From Baffinella frigidus (lineage: Eukaryota > Cryptophyceae > Cryptomonadales > Baffinellaceae), in NCBI GenBank assembly GCA_026770585.1, contig MU646341.1, positions 993,186 through 1,004,508 of the forward strand: a DNA stretch of 11,323 nucleotides, read 5' to 3'. Shown here piece by piece: positions 7,901-11,323 of the stretch. The position numbers and the translations under genes were made by a program. How positions within the stretch are numbered: the first letter of the stretch is position 1; the number at the start of each line of letters is the position of its first letter. The notes beneath the pieces were generated by a model. It did not search any database and was not told the DNA's origin. It worked only from the letters and a program-made list of their open reading frames with translations.

Positions 7901-10006
7901 CCCAGCCAATGGCTCCAACTTCTGCCGAGGCGGGCCTATCCCCGGATATTCCTCACGCACAGTGGGATTCGCAGGCCGGCCTATTTGTTTTCGTGGTACT
8001 AATTGATAATTGCTCGGGACAAAGACATCGTATTACCCGACATTTCAACCAGATTTATGTTCGAAATCTCCTTCGAAGCCCACAGCGTGGTAGCCATACA
8101 GCGGATTTCGACGGGATTTTGAATAACCCCCTAGTGAATAGACCATAGGCCCTGCGGTAGGCAATACCGTAGGGAAATAGGGGGGTTCCTACGGAAAAGT
8201 AACGGAAAGTAGGTGGATTGTCCACCGAAAATCCCTTCGTAGCCCCCTGTGGGGGGTGCTCCCTATCAAGAAACACGCGCGTGTCCCTCCTTGGACGCGC
8301 GTACCGAACTTGAAAACGCGACGGTTCACGGACACGCCTGGTACTAGCATGCGGTCTCGTCCTGGAATGTACGAGGCTTCACGGACAGAAGAAGTTCTGT
8401 TACCGACAAGATCGTGGATGGATTTTGTTCGTAGGGGTGACGTCCGGGGAAGAAGAAGAAGTTCTCGCTGCTGACCCTGAATGTGGTCGTTAACCGTGAA
8501 AGTGGTCGTTGACCGTGAACGCGTTTGGGCGCAGGGGTTACGTCCGGGAAAGAAGAAGAAGTTCTCGCTGCTGACCCTGAATGTGGTCGTTAACCGTGAA
8601 AGTGGTCGTTGACCGTGGGCGTTTGGGCGCAGGGGTTACGTCCGGAAAAGAAGAAGAAGTTCTCGCTGCTGACCCTGAATGTGGTCGTTAACCGTGAAAG
8701 TGGTCGTTGACCGTGGACGCGTTTGGGCGCAGGGGTTACGTCCGGGGAAGAAGAAGAAGTTTTCGCTGCTCGAGAAGATCTGGACCGGCATCCACTGGTC
8801 CATTGGAGAGGTCCCTACACCCGAAACCGTAATCAACACTATCAATCCTGAACCCCTAATCCATCAACCCTATGCACCCTATGAACCCATTTGTACGAGA
8901 AAGGTGGGTACGTATTGCCGAGCATCGAGGGACGCTCTCAGAGAGTATGGCTGCCGCTAGGGTTTAGGCCTGAGAGTTTAGGGTTCAGGGTTTAGGGTTT
9001 AGAGTTCAGAGTTTAGGGTTGAGAGCGAAGGGGAGGAAGAAGACGTTCTCGCTGCTCGAGAAGATCTGGACCGGCATCCACTGGTCCATCGGAGAGGTCT
9101 AAACCCTAACCTCGACCCCCCACTTCAAACCCCACACCCTAAAACCTGTATATCCCACGCCTAATCCCTAAACATTCTCACTATCGGGGAAGCACTGCGG
9201 TGCCTGACTGCGATTTTGTCAAAACGCAGCGATTGACCTATCCAAATCCAAATGGGATATCCAAGCATCGGATAGGTCGATTGCTGACGTTTTCTCGCAT
9301 AACAATCACCCTGAAAGCGTGGTGGGTCCAGGGCAGGCTGTGTGCTCCAAATTTGATTCCAACGTGATTGATGTTTTCGAAATGGCTCCCGCAGTTGAAG
9401 GTGGAGAAGCAGGGCGTCTGCGTAGGGACATGATCTTCCACCCCTTCGTGCAAAAATCTGAGAACACATTTGTGGAACAGCTTTTAATTCTGTGGCCAGA
9501 GAATGGCGAACCATTGCTGACTTTTGGCGCGTGTTTCCTCAGAAACAACCCAAACGTTACCTTTAGAAAGTTCTTCGTAGTGTTCTGAGTGGTTGCTGAC
9601 GTTTTTCGAAATGGTGGCCGCAGTTGCACATTTCGGTGGCCACGCGTGGAACAGCCCCGCCGGCAGGCTCGTGAACGGACGCCGAAGCCAGACGGTCGGT
9701 CGTGACTGCCTTGCGTGTTCCTAGCGGGCGATAGTAACGTTTTTCGAAATGGTGGCCGCAGTTGCACATTTCGGTGGCCACGCTCGGAGAAGACAAGGTC
9801 GAGGTGATCCAACCCCGCCGAGTATTCACAATGAATACCATTTTGGTGTATCTTGAGGGTAAAACCAAGACAGTCGTCTATCTAGACTTCGTTTAGAGCC
9901 TTAAGATACACCATAATCGGATCGGAGATCCCCGAAATCGTATTCATCGTGAATACGCCCGCAGTTGCACATTTCGGTGGCCACGCTCGGCGAAGACAAG
10001 GTCGAG
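2121..10006 (+). CDS. VPS13: VPS13-type bridge-like lipid-transfer protein, N-terminal (chorein) part, multi-exon, partial
   Basis: VPS13 proteins form long grooves that carry phospholipids between membranes at contact sites. Exon 1 (2121-2252) reads FLLDFKMADHAKLRLFSWKG then SSLELKDLK, the usual chorein N-terminal pattern. Exon 2 (2854-2979) reads GHIDTVTVRANFQSLKTEPL, matching the family's 'G.I..L.v.ipW..L.s.P'. A probable exon 3 (from 4409) gives IFVDFEDLCMPI, the 'V.iEDvylL' step. Much further on, FSLLEKIWTGIHWSIGE (8733-8810) plus LHISVATLGEDKVE (42-nt exon) match the family's 'l..kI.dNlqv.I.nvHiRyED' block, although the RYED residues themselves are not conserved. Firm introns are phase 0. 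Linker exons between 4.5 and 8.7 kb were not found. The complete protein would run to thousands of residues, so the gene continues beyond the window. A different chorein-family member (ATG2-like, BLTP) is possible. Confidence 0.7.
2434..2604 (+). repeat. Short direct repeats in VPS13-type intron 1
   Basis: CATATCCCTTCCCTG-ATCG-CAGAGCAC-type sequence occurs at about 2438-2466 and again at about 2578-2606, each joined to different sequence. The second copy follows directly on the exon 2 acceptor copy. Confidence 0.6.
2529..2578 (+). pseudogene. Copy of the VPS13-type intron 1 branch point, acceptor and first bases of exon 2
   Basis: GACGATACTAATG...CCACCTACAT followed by ATCGACCCAGCGTGGC matches 2828-2874, but the acceptor AG is mutated to AT. 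It breaks off after about 22 nt of exon. It lies upstream of the real exon. Confidence 0.78.
2665..2707 (+). pseudogene. Copy of the acceptor and 5' third of VPS13-type exon 2
   Basis: GTGCAG|ACC then TDPAWLRKLMPGC, nearly identical to exon 2, ending just before a palindromic element at 2718. There is no donor. Confidence 0.82.
2718..2822. repeat. Palindromic element IR-2
   Basis: 18-nt terminal inverted repeats (TATCCCTTCAGTGGCGAG and its near complement, one mismatch) enclose CTACCGTAGGGCCCTAGGACC and an inner GGGGGTCAATTTTGACCCCC hairpin. It sits between the exon 2 fragment at 2665 and the real exon 2 acceptor. Confidence 0.75.
2831..2853 (+). promoter_or_regulatory. Branch point and 3' splice site of VPS13-type intron 1
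   Basis: TACTAAT lies 16 nt before the AG that precedes exon 2. The same block is copied at 2529-2578, where the AG has become AT. Confidence 0.65.
2854..2979 (+). CDS. VPS13: VPS13-type exon 2
   Basis: 126 nt, 42 codons, phase 0 at both ends. The upstream intron ends with TACTAAT (2831-2837, a good branch-point match) and CACCTACAG|ATC. The donor is GAG|GTACCA. The peptide runs IDPAWLRKLMPGCPVVISRG to FQSLKTEPLRVE, the second chorein segment. Partial copies flank it on both sides. Confidence 0.82.
3129..3153 (+). repeat. Solo half of core A hairpin motif
   Basis: GCATTTGTGTAGTAACTTTC plus ATTGC matches the right half of the core shared by the elements at 5845-6225 and 6845-6984. No left half is present here. 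Confidence 0.65.
3243..3392. repeat. Palindromic element IR-4 with nested hairpins
   Basis: Arms of about 68 nt start TTATCTCAGAAAA and include CTCGTTTTCTTAAGTCAA and GTCAACTTAT. Each arm holds its own small inverted repeat (ACGAGTTTGAGAACTCGT on the right). The flanks GTGT/ATGT may be a decayed 4-bp target duplication. Confidence 0.82.
3406..3459 (+). pseudogene. Copy of the 3' half of VPS13-type exon 2 with donor
   Basis: 54 nt matching 2928-2981 with two mismatches, including the donor GT (AAG|GTCTAC). It begins directly after a palindromic element (ends 3392) and has no acceptor. It lies downstream of the real exon. Confidence 0.85.
3492..3603. repeat. Palindromic element IR-5
   Basis: Arms of about 45 nt (GGGCAAATCGACGGTTTTCG and TTTCAAGGGG, mirrored near 3567-3603). 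Neither arm is coding. Confidence 0.78.
3614..3956 (+). repeat. Direct repeat units CTCTACTGAAAACCTCCAC...AAAGGCAGCT
   Basis: 3614-3690 and 3872-3945 are about 85% alike (AGATGGG-GTCCTCTACTGAAAA, TTTGGGTTTGAAA-GGCAGCT). The first part also occurs at 3460-3478 and, inverted, at about 4220-4247. Between them lies GACCCTACGGTAGAAAACCC with repeated CTAGGGACCTGGGGATTTC (3786-3860). Confidence 0.7.
4016..4175 (+). mobile_element. 160-bp TTAA-type MITE, copy 1
   Basis: The element begins TAGGCTAACGGCCTG and ends in the complement. Long arms share GAAAATGGGGTAGTTAGG and CCTACGGCATTGCCTA. It is flanked by TTCA on the left and TTAA on the right. The asymmetric centre (GAGGGATCCTAGGACC) is in the opposite orientation to the second copy. 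A TTAA target is typical of piggyBac-class elements. Confidence 0.85.
4409..4459 (+). CDS. VPS13: Probable VPS13-type exon 3 (3' end uncertain)
   Basis: After the acceptor GAGAGAG|ATT the frame that continues exon 2 in phase 0 reads IFVDFEDLCMPIPLTPN, a good fit to the chorein step that follows 'P..V.v', namely 'V.iEDvylL'. A second in-frame AG at 4401-4402 would add Arg-Glu. The donor is unclear: the frame stays open, and GT occurs at 4475, 4500 and 4503. The exon is embedded between two halves of a repeat that is unbroken elsewhere. It could be a chance reading. Confidence 0.45.
4825..4858 (+). repeat. Tandem 17-mer AAGCGTGCCCACCGGCC x2
   Basis: Two adjacent identical copies just before the CT microsatellite. 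Confidence 0.8.
4860..4970 (+). repeat. Microsatellite (CT)n-(CA)n-(CT)n
   Basis: A run of CT, then about ten CA units, then CT with CACT interruptions. Open frames through it are repeat artefacts. Confidence 0.95.
5086..5300 (+). repeat. Polypurine tract (GGGAGA)n
   Basis: About 210 nt of almost pure GA/GGGAGA/GGCGAG units on the plus strand. It is complementary in composition to the CT tract at 4860-4970. The Ser/Leu- or Arg/Glu-rich open frames on either strand are not genes. Confidence 0.95.
5388..5441 (+). repeat. 54-bp exact repeat, copy 1
   Basis: Starts CGTGAACGGACGCCGAAGCC and is identical to 9670-9723, with different flanks on both sides. Confidence 0.92.
5502..5705 (+). pseudogene. 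Fragment resembling an HUH-type Rep endonuclease
   Basis: One frame is open from 5502. It reads ...VNKLAAYIRQMTTYHHVVLE then RGTNGQLHLHAIMLFEKS and KNKIQANIWSRF. The pattern E-x-G-x-x-G-x-x-HLH followed by hydrophobics and Lys resembles motif II (metal-binding His-x-His) of rolling-circle Rep proteins, as in CRESS-type viruses and HUH transposons. The first Rep motif and the Tyr motif are not visible. The frame ends in a G-run and a dispersed repeat after 5705. It may be a decayed transposon or viral fragment, or an unrelated exon. Confidence 0.35.
5845..6225. repeat. Long palindromic element with core A, arms decaying outwards
   Basis: The inner arms 5966-6019 and 6047-6101 are nearly perfect (CTCCATACAAGTATTAATTA; CAACGAAAATTACTACACA). 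Pairing then continues outward with gaps through GGATAGCGAGGGGGCAAAT (left) and its partner near 6150-6180, to CTAGCGCTCCT / AGGAGCGCTAG. The outer arms give short open frames (for example 6100-6260) but no recognisable protein. Confidence 0.8.
6267..6413. repeat. Palindromic element with degenerate core A
   Basis: Outer arms are AAACTGGTTTAATC...AAACATT and the complement. The inner parts, CAATGAAAATTGCTACAC and GTAGTAAATTTCATTGCC, are diverged core A. The loop holds a 24-bp tandem repeat (6321-6344 and 6345-6368). Confidence 0.72.
6593..6752 (-). mobile_element. 160-bp TTAA-type MITE, copy 2
   Basis: Flanked by perfect TTAA duplications (6589-6592, 6753-6756). The termini are TAGGGTAACGG and TAGGCTAACGG. 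It is exactly the same length as the copy at 4016-4175 and inverted relative to it. Confidence 0.88.
6845..6984. mobile_element. 140-bp palindromic element with core A and TGCT target duplication
   Basis: The arms start TTATCCGGGGAAACC and continue through ATTTTTCTTTCAT into core A (CAACGAAAATTACTACACA at 6881-6899). TGCT flanks both sides (6841-6844, 6985-6988). An uninterrupted version of the target, GAGCCTGCTGATGTCGTGCT, is present at 6541-6560. Confidence 0.88.
7093..7271. mobile_element. 179-bp palindromic element with GAAC target duplication
   Basis: Termini are CGCACGAGGCTATCTATGCG and, from the other end, CACACGAGGCTATCCATGCG. GAAC flanks both sides (7089-7092, 7272-7275). The uninterrupted target CTGATGAACAATGGGTCCTA lies at 7009-7028. 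An inner hairpin reads GATCACGTTTC...GAAACGTGATC (7150-7190). Confidence 0.86.
7300..7436. other. No recognisable feature
   Basis: Unique sequence between a palindromic element and the CCCTACA array. Neither strand shows a conserved protein or a strong repeat. Confidence 0.5.
7437..7520 (+). repeat. Tandem 7-mer (CCCTACA)n, telomere variant
   Basis: About eleven near-perfect CCCTACA units, flanked on both sides by CGATTCC. The 7-nt unit is one base off CCCTAAA. The block is uniform, unlike the degenerate telomere-like tracts elsewhere. Confidence 0.9.
7552..7688. repeat. Palindromic element of the GGGATTTT / AACCCC family, copy 1
   Basis: Left end TTCGGAGGAATTTTGAATAA then CCCCTA; right part TAGGGGGGTTCCT ... 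GAAAATCCC. The centre is GACCTAGGACCCTACGGTAG (core C). The same layout recurs at 8105-8246. Confidence 0.7.
7718..7860. repeat. Palindromic element with core B
   Basis: Arms TCATCTCGAAAGGTAACTGA, ACCAGTTCC and their complement ending 7860. The inside is GGGGCCTAATTGAATTTACT and CTCCTATG. The same inside appears, with other arms, at 10502-10671. Confidence 0.75.
8105..8246. repeat. Palindromic element of the GGGATTTT / AACCCC family, copy 2
   Basis: TTTCGACGGGATTTTGAATA and ACCCCCTA on the left; ATAGGGGGGTTCCTACGG ... GAAAATCCC on the right. The centre GGCCCTGCGGTAGGCAATAC belongs with core C. A small hairpin GGTGGATTGTCCACC lies near the right end. Confidence 0.72.
8247..8433. other. Intronic sequence with one strong hairpin; no gene seen
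   Basis: ACACGCGCGTGTCC followed by TTGGACGCGCGT forms a GC-rich hairpin (8273-8301). The end, GATTTTGTTCGTAG (8421-8434), looks like the original acceptor of the tandem exon copies that follow. Confidence 0.5.
8434..8731 (+). repeat. Tandem array of three 98-100-bp units, each with a partial VPS13-type exon
   Basis: Unit starts are 8434, 8534, 8632, and 8732 (the last enters the real exon). Each unit holds GTCCGG-AAGAAGAAGAAG and TTCTCGCTGCT, the first half of the exon at 8733. It then switches to CCTGAATGTGGTCGTTAACC and ends in GTTTGGGCGCAG, an acceptor. The units never reach the second half of the exon or a donor. Confidence 0.9.
8733..8810 (+). CDS. VPS13: VPS13-type exon (FSLLEKIWTGIHWSIGE), copy 1
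   Basis: 78 nt, 26 codons, phase 0 at both ends. The acceptor is GGGCGCAG|GGG and the donor GAG|GTCCCT. The peptide GLRPGKKKKFSLLEKIWTGI then HWSIGE aligns with the block before 'HiRyED' in VPS13 (SL..KI.DN.QV.I.N). The intron that follows starts with CCCTA-type repeats. Confidence 0.7.
8811..9180. repeat. Telomere-like repeats around the twin exons, changing orientation
   Basis: CCCTAA-type on plus after the first exon (8812-8890), TTTAGGG-type on plus at 8953-9023, then CCCTAA-type again after the second exon (9097-9180). All are degenerate. Confidence 0.75.
9031..9096 (+). CDS. VPS13: VPS13-type exon (FSLLEKIWTGIHWSIGE), copy 2
   Basis: 66 nt, 22 codons, phase 0. The acceptor is AGCGAAG|GGG and the donor GAG|GTCTAA. 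It begins GRKKTF where the copy at 8733 has GKKKKF, then is identical in protein. Nucleotide differences are few. It could be the constitutive exon, an alternative exon or a dead copy. Confidence 0.6.
9208..9303. repeat. Palindromic element IR-12
   Basis: ACTGCGATTTTGTCAAAACG and GCGATTGACCTATCC pair with GGATAGGTCGATTGC and ACGTTTTCTCGCAT. The loop is short. Confidence 0.72.
9304..9597 (+). other. Unrecognised open stretch with a copied acceptor
   Basis: An 89-codon frame (9319-9588) is open, but I recognise no family. Within it, 9371-9397 (ATGTTTTCGAAATGGC, CCCGCAG|TTG) is a diverged copy of the intron end and acceptor of the 42-nt exon found at 9762. That makes this more likely intron than coding. 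Confidence 0.5.
9598..9645 (+). pseudogene. Copy of intron end and 5' half of the 42-nt VPS13-type exon
   Basis: ACGTTTTTCGAAATGGTGGC, CGCAG|TTGCACATTTCGGTGG, CCACGC, then a break. It is identical to 9738-9784 over 47 nt. It lacks the second half of the exon. Confidence 0.85.
9670..9723 (+). repeat. 54-bp exact repeat, copy 2
   Basis: Identical to 5388-5441. Here it sits between two copies of the 42-nt exon region. Confidence 0.92.
9762..9803 (+). CDS. VPS13: VPS13-type 42-nt exon (LHISVATLGEDKVE), copy B
   Basis: The acceptor is GGCCGCAG|TTG and the donor GAG|GTGATC; 14 codons, phase 0 at both ends. Joined to the preceding exon it gives WSIGE-LHIS, matching '.I.nvHiR' in VPS13; the YED that usually follows is replaced. 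This is one of two complete copies (see 9965-10006). Confidence 0.55.
9822..9956. repeat. Palindromic element IR-13, filling the gap between two exon copies
   Basis: Arms GTATTCACAATGAATACCA and TTGGTGTATCTTGAGG pair with ATTCATCGTGAATAC and CCTTAAGATACACC. With about 18 nt on the left and 8 nt on the right it makes up the whole 161-nt space between exon copies B and C. Confidence 0.82.
9965..10006 (+). CDS. VPS13: VPS13-type 42-nt exon (LHISVATLGEDKVE), copy C
   Basis: Same peptide as the copy at 9762, with one silent difference (GGC for GGA). The acceptor is CGCCCGCAG|TTG and the donor GAG|GTGACC. The upstream side is the palindromic element, so the normal intron end TTTTTCGAAATGG is missing here. 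Which copy is used cannot be told from sequence. Confidence 0.5.
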
Positions 10007-10049
10007 GTGACCCTCCCCCCTGCTACTTAGTCTCGCCACCCAATAGATT

Positions 10050-10400
10050 CTGTTTCAGATTTTGGCTTGGCACTGGCCATTCCCGCCACCTAATCGTGTC
10101 ATTGGAGCTTTTTCGTACTTGTTCGTGTCATTGGAGCTTTTTCAGGTTTGAAAGCGGAGTTGTACCGGAAACCCTGGACATCGGTATCCAGGGTTTAGGG
10201 TTTAGGGATCAGGGTTCAGGGTTCAGGGTTCAGGGTGTAGGGTTCAGGGGATAGATTGTATCTCAGATTGTGGCTTGGCAGTGGAGCGTTTTCGAACTTT
10301 TAGGGTTTGAGATACCAGGAGTTGTACCGGACATCCTGGATATCGGTATCCTGGATTTAGGGTTGAGGGTTTAGGATTTAGGGTTCAGGGGATCCACGCT
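10050..10400 (+). repeat. Diverged tandem duplication, about 200-bp unit, with telomere-like tails
   Basis: AGATT-TGT-TCAGATT-TGGCTT and GGCA-TGG appear at 10046 and 10249; GAGTTGTACCGGA, CCTGGA-ATCGGTATCC appear at 10158-10190 and 10318-10352. Each copy ends in TTTAGGG/TTCAGGG repeats. The first also contains CGTGTCATTGGAGCTTTTTC twice. Confidence 0.7.
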
Positions 10401-10419
10401 CGGAGGGGATAAGGTCGAG
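10394..10419 (+). pseudogene. Copy of the 3' part of the 42-nt exon with donor (copy D)
   Basis: CCACGCTCGGAGGGGATAAG, GTCGAG|GTGATCC. There is no acceptor; telomere-like repeats precede it. Confidence 0.75.
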
Positions 10420-10501
10420 GTGATCCTCCCTCAGATTAGTGTCCAAGGTTCAGGGGTTTGGGGTTTAGGTGAGGCCCCCCCGTACGCCTTAGTGCCGTCC
10501 C

Positions 10502-10671
10502 CGAATAGATTTCATCCGGGAACATGTTTAGTTGAAAAGAAAATGGCCTACCAAACCGGATTCTGGCCCTAATTAAATTTACTTAGGGCCCTAATTAACC
10601 TTCGTCCAACTCCTATGAACAAAAAGGGAACCATTTTCTTTTAAATTGAACATGTCCCCGGATTAGATTCG
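10502..10671. repeat. Palindromic element with core B
   Basis: Outer arms CGAATAGATTTCATCCGGGA, ACATGTTTAGTTGAAAAGAA and their complement. The inside is GGCCCTAATTAAATTTACTT and CTCCTATGAAC, shared with 7718-7860. The right end abuts the exon fragment at 10671. Confidence 0.78.
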
Positions 10672-10685
10672 AGGATAAGGTCGAG
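10671..10685 (+). pseudogene. Copy of the last 15 nt of the 42-nt exon with donor (copy E)
   Basis: GAGGATAAGGTCGAG|GTGAGC directly follows the palindromic element. The donor consensus is intact. Confidence 0.65.
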
Positions 10686-10980
10686 GTGAGCTTCCCCCGT
10701 CCTACCACTCGGAACACCACGGGGAACGTTCCTGAAGTCAATTGTTGGATGGTTTCTTGGGAAACACGCCAAAAGTCAGCGATAGATGGTCACGTTGCGC
10801 CCGGATATCCGGGCTCGATGTGAAGCGTAGCTTTTTGAGTGGTTAGTCACGTCACTCACTAGATTATATCTCTACACGTAATAGTAAAACGTTGGAGCAG
10901 TAATTTTCGTTGCTAAATCATATTCAACTTGAATACTCGTCGGGATGGGATTGCTCCGACCCCCACGTAAGGTCATGCAG
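10686..10980. other. Intron-like sequence with small motifs; no gene seen
   Basis: Contains a perfect 14-nt palindrome, CCCGGATATCCGGG (about 10800-10813), a reversed copy of GCTGACTTTTGGCGTGTTTC (10761-10780; related forms at 7195 and 9516) and a half core A motif at 10878-10913 (GTAATAGTAAAACGTTGGAG, then CAGTAATTTTCGTTGC). Confidence 0.55.
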
Positions 10981-10983
10981 AAA

Positions 10984-10997
10984 TTATTCTCTCTCTC

Positions 10998-11034
<37 letters not shown>

Positions 11035-11081
11035 CTCTCCCCCTCTCCCCCCTCTCCCCATCTCTCTCTCTCCCCCCCCCA
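10984..11081 (+). repeat. CT-rich microsatellite
   Basis: CT dinucleotides grading into CCCCTCTCC and ending in a C-run. Open frames across it are artefacts. Confidence 0.93.
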
Positions 11082-11106
11082 GCCTGCCGGCGGGGCCCTC
11101 TCGTCT

Positions 11107-11205
11107 ACCCGTAACGCGACGTGTAACGTGAGGCAAAACGTAACGTGACTCACGTGTAAAGCGACTCACACAGTAACGTGACGCACAGTGTAGTAACGCG
11201 TGGCG
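11107..11205 (+). repeat. Degenerate TAACGTGA-type repeats
   Basis: TAACGCGA, TAACGTGA, TAACGTGACTCACGTG, TAACGTGACGCAC and TAACGCGTGGCGTG occur within 100 bp, with irregular spacing. Confidence 0.6.
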
Positions 11206-11217
11206 TGCGTGGCAACC

Positions 11218-11323
11218 CAACACCCTACACTCTAAACCCCAAACCCCAAACCCCAAACCCCAAACCCCAAACCCTAAACCCTAAACCCCAAACCCCAAAC
11301 CCCAAACCCCAAACCCCAAACCC
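11218..11323 (-). repeat. Telomere-like (TTTGGGG/TTTAGGG)n, continuing past the window end
   Basis: CCCCAAA units with two CCCTAAA units between, much more regular than the tracts near PIS. The G-rich strand is minus, opposite to the tract at 443-1085. It is most likely interstitial, because the gene it follows is unfinished. Confidence 0.85.

Noticed and set aside
8370-8433. Reading TDKIVDG as a VPS13 'KI.DN' exon
   Set aside because: The match is only a few residues, the frame stops at once, and no splice pair supports it.
8434-8771. CRISPR array
   Set aside because: Units are contiguous 98-100-bp duplications of gene sequence, with no spacer turnover, and the DNA is eukaryotic.
9306-9812. 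A 168-residue minus-strand protein with repeated HRNVQLRPPFRKT
   Set aside because: The internal repeat is just the reverse reading of the duplicated 47-bp exon/acceptor block. The plus-strand splicing pattern explains it better.
11218-11323. Chromosome end
   Set aside because: Telomere-like DNA also occurs within introns across the window, the repeats here are a variant type, and the VPS13-type gene is unfinished.

Overview
This is nuclear DNA from a eukaryote, probably an alga or related protist. It has short exons with GT-AG introns, plant/algal-type telomere-like repeats (TTTAGGG, with a TTTGGGG variant), long microsatellites and many small palindromic transposon-like elements. There are no prokaryotic operons. 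The lineage cannot be fixed from the window; a TTTAGGG-bearing protist such as a chromerid alveolate would fit, but that is a guess.

Two protein genes can be read, and they diverge from a shared gap of about 520 bp (1598-2120). Leftwards, on the minus strand, is phosphatidylinositol synthase (PIS). Exons 1557-1597, 1094-1144 and 525-633 join in frame and carry most of the CDP-alcohol phosphotransferase motif; the gene runs off the left edge. Rightwards, on the plus strand, is a VPS13-type (chorein) bridge-like lipid-transfer protein. Its N-terminal exons are 2121-2252, 2854-2979, probably one near 4409, then 8733-8810 (or its twin 9031-9096) and a 42-nt exon near 9762 or 9965. Firm VPS13 introns are phase 0. 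Its linker exons between about 4.5 and 8.7 kb were not found, and the gene continues past the right edge.

The rest is intron, and it is unusual in two ways. First, each small exon is surrounded by partial copies of itself. Copies of its 5' part lie only on the upstream side and keep the acceptor region; copies of its 3' part lie only on the downstream side and keep the donor. Second, the introns hold more than a dozen hairpin-forming inverted repeats of about 100-380 bp. Several share an inner core but have unrelated, self-complementary outer arms. Two have 4-bp target duplications that can be checked against uninterrupted copies of the same target in this window. Another two are a 160-bp TTAA-flanked pair in opposite orientation.

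Layout: 1-525 PIS exon scraps, one palindrome and telomere-like DNA; 525-1597 PIS exons; 1598-2120 divergent promoter; 2121-2979 VPS13 exons 1-2; 3020-4615 a region framed by about 100-bp inverted repeats; 4860-5300 CT/CA then GA microsatellites; 5502-5705 a fragment resembling an HUH replication endonuclease; 5845-8245 a cluster of palindromes and low-copy repeats; 8434-9096 a tandem array and twin VPS13 exons; 9370-10685 the 42-nt exon and its copies; 10980-11323 CT repeats, a TAACGTGA-rich stretch and TTTGGGG-type repeats.
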